This document shows, in pieces, positions 50,665 to 59,965 of a stretch of DNA of 64,000 nt. This stretch comes from Rubrobacter marinus. GTDB taxonomy: Bacteria; Actinomycetota; Rubrobacteria; Rubrobacterales; Rubrobacteraceae. The position numbers were made by a program, and so were the translations under genes. The DNA is taken from contig NZ_CP045121.1 in the NCBI RefSeq assembly GCF_011492965.1, positions 1,550,001 to 1,614,000 on the forward strand. The letters run 5' to 3'. The notes under the pieces are model-generated. The model did no database searches. It was not told the DNA's origin and saw only the letters and a program-made list of their open reading frames with translations. How positions within the stretch are numbered: the stretch's first letter is position 1; every line of letters starts with the position of its first letter.

Positions 50665-52038
50665 TTATCGGCCCGGCTGCCGGGCCTGGTGATAGGCGAA
50701 GGCGGCCAGGTCCCCGACGCCCGTGCGGTCGAGGATGCCGAACTTGGTGACCCAGCCCCCGGCCCCGTTCGCCTCGCGCACGGGGCGGTTCTCCATGGCG
50801 GCCATCACGCCGTTGACGAAGACGAACGTGGGGAGCTTGTCGTGCGGATCGACGACCGTGACATTGGCCCTCGTCCCCGCCCCGAGGTGGCCCAGCTCCC
50901 CCGTCCACCAGTCCTCTCGGGTGAGGCCGGCCATCAGGCGGGTCACGTTGGCCGTCATCGTGGCCACGGCCCGGGAGAGCGGGAGAACGCCGGCTTCGGC
51001 CAGCTCCAGGATGGCCGGTACGTTGTCGCGCGTGTCGCCGAAGCCCTTCATCGTCGCGTCGCACTGCCCGTCGGAGATGAGCACGTCGACGGTGCCGTCC
51101 GCGAGGGCCTCGTAGGCGACCTGTTGCGCGGCCCTGTCCATCAGGATGCCGTCGCGGTTGCCGAGCCCCGGCCTGAGGTGGGACGTCGTCAGATCCCCGG
51201 TGACGTGAGGCTGCTTGAGCAGCTCGACCATCCGTCGCATGCTCTCGACCGGGTCGCCGTGGCTTCCGGAGCCCGCCGCGGGGAGGTGCGTCAGGTGCAC
51301 GGGCCTTCCGTTCGACAGGTGGACCAAGCGCTCGCTGTGGGCGGGGTCCTGGGCGTGGCTCATGAAGACCAGCCCCGCGCGGGAGGAGATGTCGAACAGG
51401 CCGTCGAGCATCTCGTCGGGGGCGATGAAGTGCCCCATGTGGTCTTTCAGGCCGACCGTGAGCGGGGCGGTCAGGTAGGTGATGGGGTTGCGCGTCATCT
51501 TCTCGTAGGCGACCTCCTCCGGGAGCTCGCCGTTGAAGAGGTCGACCAGCTCGTCCACCGAGAGGAGGCAGCCCATGACGTTCGGGCCGCCGAGGTAGAG
51601 GCCCACGTTCACGGGCACGCCGCGGTCGACCTCCGCCCCCAGGAGCGACGGCGACATAAACGAGTTGCCCGCCCCGGGCGAGAGGGCCACCGTAACGCCG
51701 TCGGCGACGGACTCGAAGATCGGGGCCGAGCTGGTCTCGAAGAGGTCGCCGAGGTGCAGGTGGATGTCGATGAGCCCCGGCCAGACCTGAAGCCCCCTCA
51801 CGTTGAAGACGCGGTCGCCGCGCTCCGGCCGGAGCCCGTCCGCGACCTCCTCGACGCGCTGGCCCCGGAACGCCACGTCCATCTCGGCCTCGACGCCGTT
51901 TGCCGGGTCGATCACCGTCCCGCCCTTCAGGATCGTCCGCCCGGAGGGCTCGATCCGCGCCAGCGGGTCGTGGAGCCGACCCTGCCGCACCGTCGCCAGC
52001 ACGTCGGGTAAAGAGCCAACGTTCGTGTCGTAAGCCAT
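50665..52038 (-). CDS. Amidohydrolase superfamily enzyme
   Basis: 457 residues. The beta-sandwich strand KGGTVIDPANGVEAEMDVAF leads to the TIM barrel, with the metal motif GLIDIHLHLGD (HxH), later His in FMSHAQD and HLTHLPAAGSGSHGD, and the catalytic Asp in ISDGQCDATM, then NVTRLMAGL and a C-terminal sandwich with GTRANVTVVDPHDK. It resembles adenine-deaminase/dihydroorotase-type amidohydrolases but has no obvious carboxylated lysine, suggesting a mononuclear or unusual metal site. ATG 52038 has AGGAGGAGG upstream. It follows the permease gene on the same strand, so the permease substrate is likely its substrate or precursor. Confidence 0.82.
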   Translation of the reverse strand: MAYDTNVGSLPDVLATVRQGRLHDPLARIEPSGRTILKGGTVIDPANGVEAEMDVAFRGQRVEEVADGLRPERGDRVFNVRGLQVWPGLIDIHLHLGDLFETSSAPIFESVADGVTVALSPGAGNSFMSPSLLGAEVDRGVPVNVGLYLGGPNVMGCLLSVDELVDLFNGELPEEVAYEKMTRNPITYLTAPLTVGLKDHMGHFIAPDEMLDGLFDISSRAGLVFMSHAQDPAHSERLVHLSNGRPVHLTHLPAAGSGSHGDPVESMRRMVELLKQPHVTGDLTTSHLRPGLGNRDGILMDRAAQQVAYEALADGTVDVLISDGQCDATMKGFGDTRDNVPAILELAEAGVLPLSRAVATMTANVTRLMAGLTREDWWTGELGHLGAGTRANVTVVDPHDKLPTFVFVNGVMAAMENRPVREANGAGGWVTKFGILDRTGVGDLAAFAYHQARQPGR

Positions 52039-52180
52039 ACCGACCTCCTCCTAAAGGCCGCCGGGACGGGATCGTCCGCTCCCCGCCGCTCGCGGCGATC
52101 TACCCCGCCTCACCGGCGCCTCGACCGATCCTGAGCGATGCGTCGGGGAGCGGGGGCAGCCGTCGGCGGGCTCACCTCTA

Positions 52181-53407
52181 CTACGACGGCGGGGGGACCT
52201 CGAACCCCAGCGCGTACCTCAGGATCAAGAACACGACCAGAGAGGACAGGGCCATGGACAACGTGTTGCCGATAAACAGGTGCCAGTGGTCGGGGAGCCT
52301 GTCGATCACGAACTGCGCCACCGGCGGCGCCAGTATCGCCCCCAACACCGCGCCCAGCAGGATGCTCTGCATCGTGCCGCCGAAGGCGAGCGCCATGGCA
52401 GGCGCCACGCTCACCAGCGGGACGAAGGTCGGGTACCACCCCTTCTCCCTCCAACTCTCGTAGTATAGGAGGACGCCCACGGCCGCGGTGAGCACCTGGC
52501 TCAGGATGACGGCGGGCAACAGGCCCGTCCCGAGCGCCGGATGCAGGGGGTTCAGGACCCAGGAGAGGAGCGTCCCCAGGAGCAGCCCCGCCGAGGCCCA
52601 CTCGTTCCCGTAGAACTGGGCCTCGCTGAAGTCGGCGAGCACCCGGCGGCCGAACCATCCCCTGCGGTTCGGGTCGACGGGAGGGGGCGGCTGGGGTAGA
52701 TCGGTTCCCTCCCCGGTCTCGGGGATGTCCTCGCCTTCGGAGGGTGCCGTCTCGCGGCTCATCCAGGGCAGGTACCGGCAGAGCTCGAGGACGAGGATGG
52801 CCCCCAGCCACATCCCGGTAACGGCCCCTATGACCCCCGGGAGACCCAGGGGGGTCAGGACGTACTGGATGATCCCGTAGGCGATGGGGAACGTGACGAG
52901 CGCCCCGAGGATGCCCCCGGTCAGGGCGTTCTTCCAGCCCGCGCCATAAACGAAGACCACGGCCGCCGGCACGCTGACGAAGGGGACGAAGGTCGGCGCC
53001 CACCCGCCTTCGAGCAGGCCGCCGAACAGGGCGACGGAGAGCCCGAGCCCGACGAGCGAGGCGGCGAAGATCCAGGGCCACAGCCCCGTGCCGTAGCAGA
53101 TGGGGATGCCCCTCAGCCGCGAGTTGGTCTTGTACAGCAGGTGACCGACGAAGGCGAAGGCCAGAAGGCCGATCCCGCCGAACAAGCTCGCGTAGAACGT
53201 GGGCTCCGAGGTGTCCCCGAGGAGCCAGAAGAAGCGGTAGAGCGCGCTGTCCGGGGCCCTCTCCAGCCACGTCTCGAACGAGAATAGTGGTCCATCCGAC
53301 CCGAGGGATCCCTGCAAGGCCACCATGGCGTAGTAGAGGACGAACCCGAACGCCAAGACCCCCAGAAACTCAGGGAGCAACCGCAACCGCGCCTTCACCC
53401 GAGACAC
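52181..53407 (-). CDS. Internally duplicated multi-pass membrane permease, family unrecognised
   Basis: 408 residues, about ten to twelve helices. The two halves are homologous: SEPTFYASLFGG (68-79) with SEAQFYGNEWAS (261-272), and WAPTFVPFVSV (136-146) with WYPTFVPLVSV (324-334), each followed by glycine-rich helices ending PIAYGIIQYVL or PPVAQFVIDRL. The halves are joined by a Pro/Asp/Glu-rich linker, about 215-250. This pseudo-twofold plan is usual for secondary transporters, but I do not recognise the family. It precedes the amidohydrolase gene and is divergent from the amidase gene. The role, import of the pathway substrate, is inferred from context. Confidence 0.65.
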   Translation of the reverse strand: MSRVKARLRLLPEFLGVLAFGFVLYYAMVALQGSLGSDGPLFSFETWLERAPDSALYRFFWLLGDTSEPTFYASLFGGIGLLAFAFVGHLLYKTNSRLRGIPICYGTGLWPWIFAASLVGLGLSVALFGGLLEGGWAPTFVPFVSVPAAVVFVYGAGWKNALTGGILGALVTFPIAYGIIQYVLTPLGLPGVIGAVTGMWLGAILVLELCRYLPWMSRETAPSEGEDIPETGEGTDLPQPPPPVDPNRRGWFGRRVLADFSEAQFYGNEWASAGLLLGTLLSWVLNPLHPALGTGLLPAVILSQVLTAAVGVLLYYESWREKGWYPTFVPLVSVAPAMALAFGGTMQSILLGAVLGAILAPPVAQFVIDRLPDHWHLFIGNTLSMALSSLVVFLILRYALGFEVPPPS

Positions 53408-53465
53408 CTCCCACGAACTTCCATCGGGGCGCTGGGGCGCCCCTCCCCTATCCGCGGCTCGACCC

Positions 53466-53493
53466 TTGCGGAGGAGCCGCGAACGATTATAGT
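53466..53493 (+). promoter_or_regulatory. Candidate sigma-70-type promoter of the amidase gene
   Basis: TTGCGG, 16-nt spacer, TATAGT (53488-53493), 80 bp upstream of GTG 53575 in the divergent gap. Confidence 0.4.
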
Positions 53494-53574
53494 GAATGCT
53501 TTAACACCGCGCCCGAGCTGGACGTGGGGGACCCCGCGGGTGTCGAGGAAGGGCTAGAGGGAGGAGAACCCGAA

Positions 53575-54687
53575 GTGTCGCGCGAAGCCGCCGTAGCTGC
53601 GTTGGATCGCATAGACCCGGATCTCGGGGCGTTCATAGAGGTGGACAGGAATAGGGTACTGGCCGCGGCCGAGTCGCCGCGCGGCGGTCGCCTCTCCGGC
53701 GTGCTCGTCGCCGTAAAGGACCTGATCGACACGGCTGGCCTCAGGACCACGTACGGCTCGGACTTCTTCGCGGACCACGTCCCCGAGAAGAACGCTCCGG
53801 TCGTCGACGCCCTGGAGGCCGAGGGCGCCATTGTGCTCGGCAAGACGAACCTCAACGAGTTCGCGTACGGGGTGAGCGGCTACAACCCCTTCTACGGCGC
53901 GATCCTCACCCCGAAGGATCGCTCCCGTACCGCCGGGGGCTCCAGCGGGGGCTCCGCCGCGGCGGTCTCCGCCGGCGCGTGTCGCTTGGCGGTCGGGACG
54001 GACACCAGCGGCTCGGTCCGTATACCGGCGGCCTGCTGCGGCGTGTACGGCATGAAGCTGGCGCACGGGGCCGCTTCTCTCGAGGGGATCTTCCCGCTGG
54101 CGGCGCGCTACGACAGCGTGGGCTACTTCGCCGCCGGGGTAGACGACCTGCAACTCGTCCTCGGCATCGACGAGCTCCCGGACGTCGGCTCCTTGAAGGT
54201 CGCCCGCATCGGCGTCGACGTCGAAACCCCGGACCTGCCGGAGGAGCACTGGGTGAGCTTCCGCGAGCAGGTCTGGGAGGTGCACGCGGAGCGTTACCGA
54301 AACGAGCCCAAGCGCTACGGCAAGGACGTGCAGTGGAAGCTCGCGCTGCCCTTCGACGGCGCGGACGCGGCCAGAGCGCTCCTCGAGGCCTGGCGGACGC
54401 GGTTCCTCGAGGCGGTGGAGGGGATCGACGTCCTCGTGGGGCCGCTGCTCGACGGCGCCGCCCCGACCCTGGACGCGGTCATGTCGGAGTACGAGCGAGA
54501 CGAGTTCATAGTGGGGGGCCGGCTGCTCCGTCACACGCCCCAGTACAACGAGCTCGGCTGGCCGGCGCTCGCCGTCCCCACCGCCGACGGGTCTGTGCAG
54601 GTGGCGGGCAGGCCCGGCAGCGAGGCCGCCGTACTCGCCGTGGGTCAGAGGATGGGGCTACCGAGCGAGGAGGTCGTCGCTAACTGA
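53575..54687 (+). CDS. Amidase signature family enzyme (short form)
   Basis: 370 residues, shorter than usual because the region between the signature and the C-terminal lobe is reduced. Catalytic triad Lys48 ([10 protein letters not shown]), cis-Ser123 (AGGSSGGSAAAVSAG) and nucleophile Ser147 (GTDTSGSVRIPAACCG). GTG 53575 is chosen because GGGAGGAG sits 9 nt upstream; the open frame extends further. It hydrolyses a primary or secondary amide. Divergent from the permease/amidohydrolase pair, followed by a hairpin. Related to, but distinct from, the amidase at 61931. Confidence 0.88.
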   Translation: MSREAAVAALDRIDPDLGAFIEVDRNRVLAAAESPRGGRLSGVLVAVKDLIDTAGLRTTYGSDFFADHVPEKNAPVVDALEAEGAIVLGKTNLNEFAYGVSGYNPFYGAILTPKDRSRTAGGSSGGSAAAVSAGACRLAVGTDTSGSVRIPAACCGVYGMKLAHGAASLEGIFPLAARYDSVGYFAAGVDDLQLVLGIDELPDVGSLKVARIGVDVETPDLPEEHWVSFREQVWEVHAERYRNEPKRYGKDVQWKLALPFDGADAARALLEAWRTRFLEAVEGIDVLVGPLLDGAAPTLDAVMSEYERDEFIVGGRLLRHTPQYNELGWPALAVPTADGSVQVAGRPGSEAAVLAVGQRMGLPSEEVVAN

Positions 54688-54694
54688 TCCTTTC

Positions 54695-54713
54695 GGCGGC
54701 CCGGGGCCGCCGC
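54695..54713 (+). terminator. Hairpin terminator after the amidase gene
   Basis: CGGCGGCCC paired with GGGCCGCCG, 8 bp after the TGA at 54685-54687. Confidence 0.5.
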
Positions 54714-55165
54714 TTCGAGGTCCGAGCTTACCGGCGCCGTTGCGGTCGTAGTCTCGGAGGGTTCGGCGGCGCGGGCGGACGGGCGGCGGCGAAGATCTAC
54801 CAAGGGTCCGAACCCGCCCTCGCAGGGCCTCGCGGACGAACTTCTCGAGTTTCGCCAGAGCGCCCTCGGACAGGCAGGCGCAACGCCCGTCAGCCCGAGC
54901 CCGGTGGGCGGTCAGAAGCCCCGGGGCGAGCCCCAACGTCTCCTCGCCGGTGAACCTCACCGGCTGCCGCCTGCGACCCGGCCACAGCCCGCAGCCGCCG
55001 AAGCGGCCGGCCTCGGCCTCGACGGGCAGGACCATCTTCCGAGCATTGCGTCGGGGCCATCCCCGAGGGGTCACGGCACCGAGCATACCGTCTACGGTTC
55101 TCGCTCCTCTTGAGGGCGTCCTTGACGAAGCTTGCCGCCGAAGCAACGAATTTTGCCTGCGGTGC

Positions 55166-55194
55166 TTGACGCGGAAGCTACCCATCCATATCAT
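55166..55194 (+). promoter_or_regulatory. Sigma-70-type promoter of the MmgE-HyuA operon
   Basis: TTGACG (55166-55171), 17-nt spacer, TATCAT (55189-55194); transcription should start near 55201. Confidence 0.6.
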
Positions 55195-55204
55195 GCGCGC
55201 CAAG

Positions 55205-55216
55205 TTGTACGTACAA
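55205..55216. promoter_or_regulatory. GntR-style palindromic operator
   Basis: TTGTACGTACAA, perfect 12-bp palindrome 10 bp downstream of the -10 box and 25 bp before ATG 55241; extended by CAAG ... CTTG. The position suits a repressor that blocks transcription until substrate is present. Confidence 0.55.
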
Positions 55217-55240
55217 GCGTACTTGTGGGGAGGGTGAGGG

Positions 55241-56689
55241 ATGGAGGACGGTGCGAGCCGGGTTATTGCCTCCCGCCGGGGGGGTGTAGGCGAAGGCTTG
55301 TCTGGACGGGTTGCCGAAGCCGCTCATGGCATCAAGTTCGAGGACATGCCTGCCGACGTGGTCGAAATGGCCAAGATCCTCATGCTGGATGCTTTGGGGA
55401 TAGCCTTCGCTTCCAGGGCCGAGTTGTTCGCGGAGCAGGCCCTGGCCGGGGTGGGTAGGATCTCGGGGGATGGGGGAGCCACCGTGGTGGGCTCCGCTCG
55501 GACGGTGGACCCGGGCAGTGCGGCCCTCTTGAACGGGCTTTTGATCCACGGGCTGGACTTCGACGACACCCATCTCTCCGGGGTGCTGCACACCAGCGCC
55601 GGCGTGTTACCCGCGGCGCTCGCGGCCGGGGAGCTCGAGGGCCGCTCCGGCAGGGAGGTTCTCAGGGCATTCGTCCTGGGGACCGAGGTCGCGGCTCGCG
55701 TCGGGATGGCGGCCGCGGGGCGCTTCCACAAGCAGGGTTTCCATCCCACCGGCGTGGCCGGGGCGTTCGGGGCGGCGGTCGCCGCCGGCCTGCTCTTCGG
55801 GCTCGACGCGAGAGAGCTCGCGACCGCCCAGGGGATCGTGGGCAGCATGGCCTCCGGAATCCTCGAGTTTCTGGAAGAGGGGACCTGGACCAAGCGCGTG
55901 CATCCCGGTTGGTCCGCCAAGGCGGGCCTGACCGCCGCGAGCCTCGCCGGAGCGGGGTTCACCGGGCCGAGCGCGGTCTACGAGGGGCGCTACGGTTTGT
56001 ACGCCAGCCACCTCGGCACCAGGGATCTGCCGCTACAGGCCGTAGCCGAGGGCCTCGGGGAGCGGTGGGAGGTTCTGAACGTCGCCGTGAAGCCCTATCC
56101 GGCGTGCCACTTCGTCCACGCGTTTATCGACGCTGCTCTGGAGCTCTTGCAGGGTGAGGGGTTCGCGGCGGAGGACGTGGACCGGATCACGTGCAAGATC
56201 GCCGCCGAGGAGGTGGAGGCCGTCTGCGAGCCGGTGGAGAACAAACGCCGCCCCAAGAGCACCTACGACGCGCAGTTCAGCGTGCCTTACGTCGTGGCGA
56301 GCGCCATCGTACGCCGGCGCAGGCTGGGGATCAAGGACTTCGACGAAGAATCCATAGGAGACGAAGCGGTCCTCGATCTGGCCGGAAGGGTCGACTACGA
56401 GGTCGACCCCGAGGCCGGGTTCCCCGATCACTTCTCCGGCGAGGTCGTTATCGCCCTGCGGGACGGGCGGACGATCTCCTGGCGCGAGCAGGTCAACCGT
56501 GGCGCCCCCGACCGACCGCTGGGCCGGGACGAGATCCGCGAGAAGTTCGACCTCAACGCCTCGGTCAAGCTCTCGAAGGAGCAGGCGGCGCTGGTCGCCG
56601 GCAGGATCGAGGGGCTGGACGAGTCGGGCTCCATCGAGGGAGTGACCCGCGCCCTTCGGGTCGAGACCGGATCGGCGCGCTTGATGTGA
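55241..56689 (+). CDS. MmgE/PrpD family protein
   Basis: 482 residues. All-helical N-terminal domain with the family signature ILMLDALGIAFASRAE, GLLIHGLDFDDTHLSGVLHTSAGVLPAALA, GTEVAARVGMAAAGRFHKQGFHPTGVAGAFGAAVAA, and the C-terminal domain AVKPYPACHFVHAFIDAALEL and YDAQFSVPYVVASAIV. Members dehydrate 2-methylcitrate (PrpD) or isomerise/dehydrate other polycarboxylates such as itaconate/aconitate; here it likely works on an acid intermediate. First gene of the operon, behind GGGGAGGG. Confidence 0.9.
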   Translation: MEDGASRVIASRRGGVGEGLSGRVAEAAHGIKFEDMPADVVEMAKILMLDALGIAFASRAELFAEQALAGVGRISGDGGATVVGSARTVDPGSAALLNGLLIHGLDFDDTHLSGVLHTSAGVLPAALAAGELEGRSGREVLRAFVLGTEVAARVGMAAAGRFHKQGFHPTGVAGAFGAAVAAGLLFGLDARELATAQGIVGSMASGILEFLEEGTWTKRVHPGWSAKAGLTAASLAGAGFTGPSAVYEGRYGLYASHLGTRDLPLQAVAEGLGERWEVLNVAVKPYPACHFVHAFIDAALELLQGEGFAAEDVDRITCKIAAEEVEAVCEPVENKRRPKSTYDAQFSVPYVVASAIVRRRRLGIKDFDEESIGDEAVLDLAGRVDYEVDPEAGFPDHFSGEVVIALRDGRTISWREQVNRGAPDRPLGRDEIREKFDLNASVKLSKEQAALVAGRIEGLDESGSIEGVTRALRVETGSARLM

Positions 56690-56771
56690 CCCGAAATGTA
56701 GGGCTGTTTTCGCGCGGTCTTTGAGGCCAGCGCGAAGCCTCGATCTAGCAGTGGAACGGGAAAGGAGCTGC

Positions 56772-58904
56772 ATGAAGCGAATAGGGGTAGACGTCGGAGG
56801 GACCTTTACGGACCTGATCTACGCCTCGGACGAGGACCAGCGGATACTGGTGCACAAGACGCCAACCACCCCGCAGGATCCGTCCGTGGCGACGCTCACC
56901 GGCGTAGAGGAGCTCTGCCGGATGGCCGAGACGGAGCCCGCGTCGGTGGACCAGGTCTTCCACGGCACCACGATCGCGACGAACATAGTGGTCGAGCACA
57001 ACGGCGCGAAGGTGGGCATGATCACCACCGAGGGCTACCGCGACATCCTCCACATCGCGCGCCACAAGAAGCCCCTGAACTTCTCCAACTACCAGGACCT
57101 GCCCTGGCAGCGCTACCCGATCGTCAGGCGCCGCTACAGGCTCACCGTCCCGGAGCGCGTGCTCGCCGACGGCTCGGTGCTCGTGCCCCTCGACGAGGAC
57201 GCCGTCCGCGACGCCGCGAGGCGCCTCAAGGAGGAAGGGTGCGAGGCGGTGGCCGTGTGCCTGCTCTTCTCGTTCGTGAACCCCGAGCACGAGACCAAGG
57301 TCAGGAGCATCCTGGAGGAAGAGTTCCCCGAGGCGTACCTTTCCGTCTCGTCGGAAGTGCTTCCCCAGTACCGCGAGTACGAGCGTTTCTCGACCGTGGC
57401 GCTCAACGCCTACGTCGGCCCCAAGGTGGCCCGGTACGTGGATCGCCTCGACGGGGGGCTGCGCGAGCGCGGCGTGCGCGCGGGGCTCCACCTCATGACT
57501 TCCGCCAGCGGCGTCGCTACCCCGCAGGGGGCCGTGGAGAGGCCCGTGAACCTGCTGATGAGCGGACCGATAGCCGGCGTGGTGGGGGGCATCTGGGCCG
57601 GCCGTCAGGCCGGGTTCGACAACGTCATCACCCTCGACGTCGGCGGCACCTCGGCGGACATCGGGCTGGCGCAAAGAGGCGAGCTACGCATGAAGCACCT
57701 GCTCGATACCCGCGTCGGCCCCTACCAAGCCATGATCCCGATGGTGGACGTCGACACGATCGGCGCCGGGGGCGGTTCCGTGGCCTACGTCGACGCCGGC
57801 GGCATGTTCCACGTCGGTCCGAGGAGCGCGGGCGCGGATCCTGGCCCCGCATCCTACGACCGGGGCGGCACCGAGCCCACGGCGACCGACGCGATGGTCG
57901 AGCTCGGCCGCATCCCTCCGGACAACTTCCTCGGCGGCAACATGGACCTCCGGCCGGAGCTGGCGCACGAGGCCATGGAGCGCCTCGGGCAGAAACTCGA
58001 CATGTCGGCCGAGAAGGCGGCCGCCGGCGCCCTGGCCGTCCTCGTGGCCGGCATGGTGCAGTCCATCGAGGAGAACTCGGTGCGCAAGGGGTACGACCCC
58101 CGCGACTTCGCCCTCGTCGCCGGCGGCGGGGCCGGCCCGATGTTCGCCGCCGAGGTAGGGCGGGAGGTCGGCACGCCGAAGGTGGTGGTCCCGAGGTACC
58201 CCGGCATCATGGCGGCGGTGGGTCTCCTCGCCACCGACATGGTGTACGAGTACGTGCGCACGTACTACGACCTCGTCTCGACTCTGGACCGCGGGCGCCT
58301 GCAAGAGCAGTTCGCGGAGCTGGAAGAGGAGGCCCTGACACAGCTGCGCGAAGACGGTCTCTCCGAGGATCGGATGGTCGTGGAGCGCGTGATCGACTGC
58401 CGTTACGTGGGTCAGGGCTACGAGCTGCGGGTGAACGCGGAGAGCGGCGAGATAGACGACGCCTGGCTTCGGAAGCTGGCAGCGGCGTTCCACGACGCCC
58501 ACGAGCGCGAGTACTCCCGGCGCTTCGAGGAGAACGACATACAGATCGTCAACGTGCGCGTGAGGGGCGTGGGCCTCATGGAGGAGCTACGGCTGCCGGA
58601 GATCGAGGCCGGCGACGCGCGCCCCGATGACGCCGCGCACCACGGCAAGAGGGAGGTGTGGTTCCACGTCGACGGGGAGCTCAAGAAGGTCGAGTGCGAC
58701 TTCTACGACAGGGAGTTGCTGCGCGCCGGCAACAAGATCCAGGGCCCGGCGGTCCTTACGCAGTTCGACACGACCATCGTCGTGCCGCCCGGCCTGGACG
58801 CCGAGGTCGACGGCTCCGGCAACGTCGTCATCGACTGCACGGGCGGGGAGGCCGCCGGCGTTATCGAAGCCGCCGCCGAGAAGGCCGAGGCGGGCGGCGC
58901 GTGA
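56772..58904 (+). CDS. hyuA: Hydantoinase/oxoprolinase A subunit (HyuA-like)
   Basis: 710 residues. ATP-dependent acetate/sugar-kinase-like fold: RIGVDVGGTFTDLIYASDE at the N-terminus (phosphate 1), FHGTTIATNIVVEHNGAKVGMITTEGYRDILHI, then SSEVLPQYREYERFSTVALNAYVGP, MSGPIAGVVGG, LDVGGTSADIGL and AGGGAGPMFAA. This is the subunit that phosphorylates the cyclic amide (hydantoin, 5-oxoproline) before ring opening. ATG 56772 has AAAGGAG 6 nt upstream. The stop overlaps the next start by GTGA. HyuB follows two genes later, so an alcohol dehydrogenase is inserted between the subunits. Confidence 0.92.
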   Translation: MKRIGVDVGGTFTDLIYASDEDQRILVHKTPTTPQDPSVATLTGVEELCRMAETEPASVDQVFHGTTIATNIVVEHNGAKVGMITTEGYRDILHIARHKKPLNFSNYQDLPWQRYPIVRRRYRLTVPERVLADGSVLVPLDEDAVRDAARRLKEEGCEAVAVCLLFSFVNPEHETKVRSILEEEFPEAYLSVSSEVLPQYREYERFSTVALNAYVGPKVARYVDRLDGGLRERGVRAGLHLMTSASGVATPQGAVERPVNLLMSGPIAGVVGGIWAGRQAGFDNVITLDVGGTSADIGLAQRGELRMKHLLDTRVGPYQAMIPMVDVDTIGAGGGSVAYVDAGGMFHVGPRSAGADPGPASYDRGGTEPTATDAMVELGRIPPDNFLGGNMDLRPELAHEAMERLGQKLDMSAEKAAAGALAVLVAGMVQSIEENSVRKGYDPRDFALVAGGGAGPMFAAEVGREVGTPKVVVPRYPGIMAAVGLLATDMVYEYVRTYYDLVSTLDRGRLQEQFAELEEEALTQLREDGLSEDRMVVERVIDCRYVGQGYELRVNAESGEIDDAWLRKLAAAFHDAHEREYSRRFEENDIQIVNVRVRGVGLMEELRLPEIEAGDARPDDAAHHGKREVWFHVDGELKKVECDFYDRELLRAGNKIQGPAVLTQFDTTIVVPPGLDAEVDGSGNVVIDCTGGEAAGVIEAAAEKAEAGGA

Positions 58905-59920
58905 AGGCCGCGCGGTTCCACGAGTTCGGGGGCGCGGACAAGCTCGTCGTCGAAGACGTCCCCGTGCCCTCCCCGGAGCCGGATCAGGTCGTCGTGAGGA
59001 TCGCGGCATCCGCCCTCAACCACCTGGACGTGGACATCCGGGAGGGCGTGTCGCGCTTCCCCTTCGAGCTGCCGCACACCCCGGGCATAGAGCTGGTGGG
59101 GGAGATCACCGAAAAAGGCAGCGCCGTCGGCGACGAGTGGCGGGTCGGAGACCGTGTGATGCCGTACCTGCTCGCCACCTGCGGAAGCTGCCGCTACTGC
59201 CGGACGGGCCGGGAGAGCCTCTGCCTGACCCCGGTCTTCGCCGGTGGAGGATACGCCGAGTACACCGCGGTGCTCGCGCGCCAGCTCGTGCGGCTCCCCG
59301 AAGGTCTGGACGACGTCGACGCCGCGGCCACCCAGATTGCCTTCGCTACTGCCTGGCACATGATGTTCACGCGCGGCAAGCTGCAGGCCGGGGAGACGGT
59401 GATGATCAACTCCGTCGGCAGCGGCGTGGGCAGCGCCGCCGTCCAGCTCGCGGAGTACGCCGGGGCCTTTGTCATAGGCAACGCCTCCACGGAGGAGAAG
59501 CTCGATCGCGCGAAAGGGCTCGGCATGCACGAGGGCATCGACTACACAAAGGAAGACGTCCCGGAGAGGGTGCGCGAGCTGACCGGCGGCATGGGGGCGG
59601 ACATGGTCATCGAGTACGTCGGGGGCGATTCCTTCCAGTTCGGGCTCGACTCGCTCGCCAAGGACGGGCGGATGGTGACCTGCGGCGCGCACGCCCGGGA
59701 GGTGGTGGACTTCGACGTCATCCCGTTCTTCCGCCAGCAGCACACCGTTATCGGCTCGTTCGTGTTCAACCGCGACGAGGTCGAGAAGGTGCTGGACCTC
59801 GCGGGCCGCGGCCTGATCAGGCCGGCGGTCCACAAGACGTTCCCGCTCGACGAGGCCAGAGAGGCCATGGAGACCATGGAGTCGAGGGCCCACTTCGGCA
59901 AGCTCGTCCTCGTCCCGTAG
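58901..59920 (+). CDS. Zn-dependent alcohol dehydrogenase (medium chain)
   Basis: 339 residues. GTG 58901 overlaps the HyuA stop by 4 bp. Catalytic region ASALNHLDVDIREG and TPGIELVGEI, structural-zinc cysteines CGSCRYCRTGRESLC, GGGYAEYTAV, and nucleotide site MINSVGSGVGSAAVQLA. The His/Asp-type first ligand (NHLDV instead of C-x-x-D) marks the AdhA-like quinone oxidoreductase-related subgroup. Placed between the two hydantoinase subunits, it probably oxidises an alcohol or reduces an aldehyde produced after ring opening. Confidence 0.88.
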   Translation: MKAARFHEFGGADKLVVEDVPVPSPEPDQVVVRIAASALNHLDVDIREGVSRFPFELPHTPGIELVGEITEKGSAVGDEWRVGDRVMPYLLATCGSCRYCRTGRESLCLTPVFAGGGYAEYTAVLARQLVRLPEGLDDVDAAATQIAFATAWHMMFTRGKLQAGETVMINSVGSGVGSAAVQLAEYAGAFVIGNASTEEKLDRAKGLGMHEGIDYTKEDVPERVRELTGGMGADMVIEYVGGDSFQFGLDSLAKDGRMVTCGAHAREVVDFDVIPFFRQQHTVIGSFVFNRDEVEKVLDLAGRGLIRPAVHKTFPLDEAREAMETMESRAHFGKLVLVP

Positions 59921-59965
59921 GGCAAGACGAAGCACGAGCGTCCACCACGCAAAAGGAGGAGATCG

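Larger units (their letters stand above)
54688..55240. other. Intergenic region
   Basis: About 550 bp between amidase and the MmgE/PrpD operon. It contains the terminator at 54695-54713 and the promoter/operator at 55166-55216. The open frame on the minus strand here is Arg/Pro-rich and not convincing. Confidence 0.45.

Noticed and set aside
54658..55203. A 181-codon minus-strand frame between the amidase and MmgE genes
   Set aside because: Arg/Pro-rich, overlaps the promoter of the operon, and has no domain.
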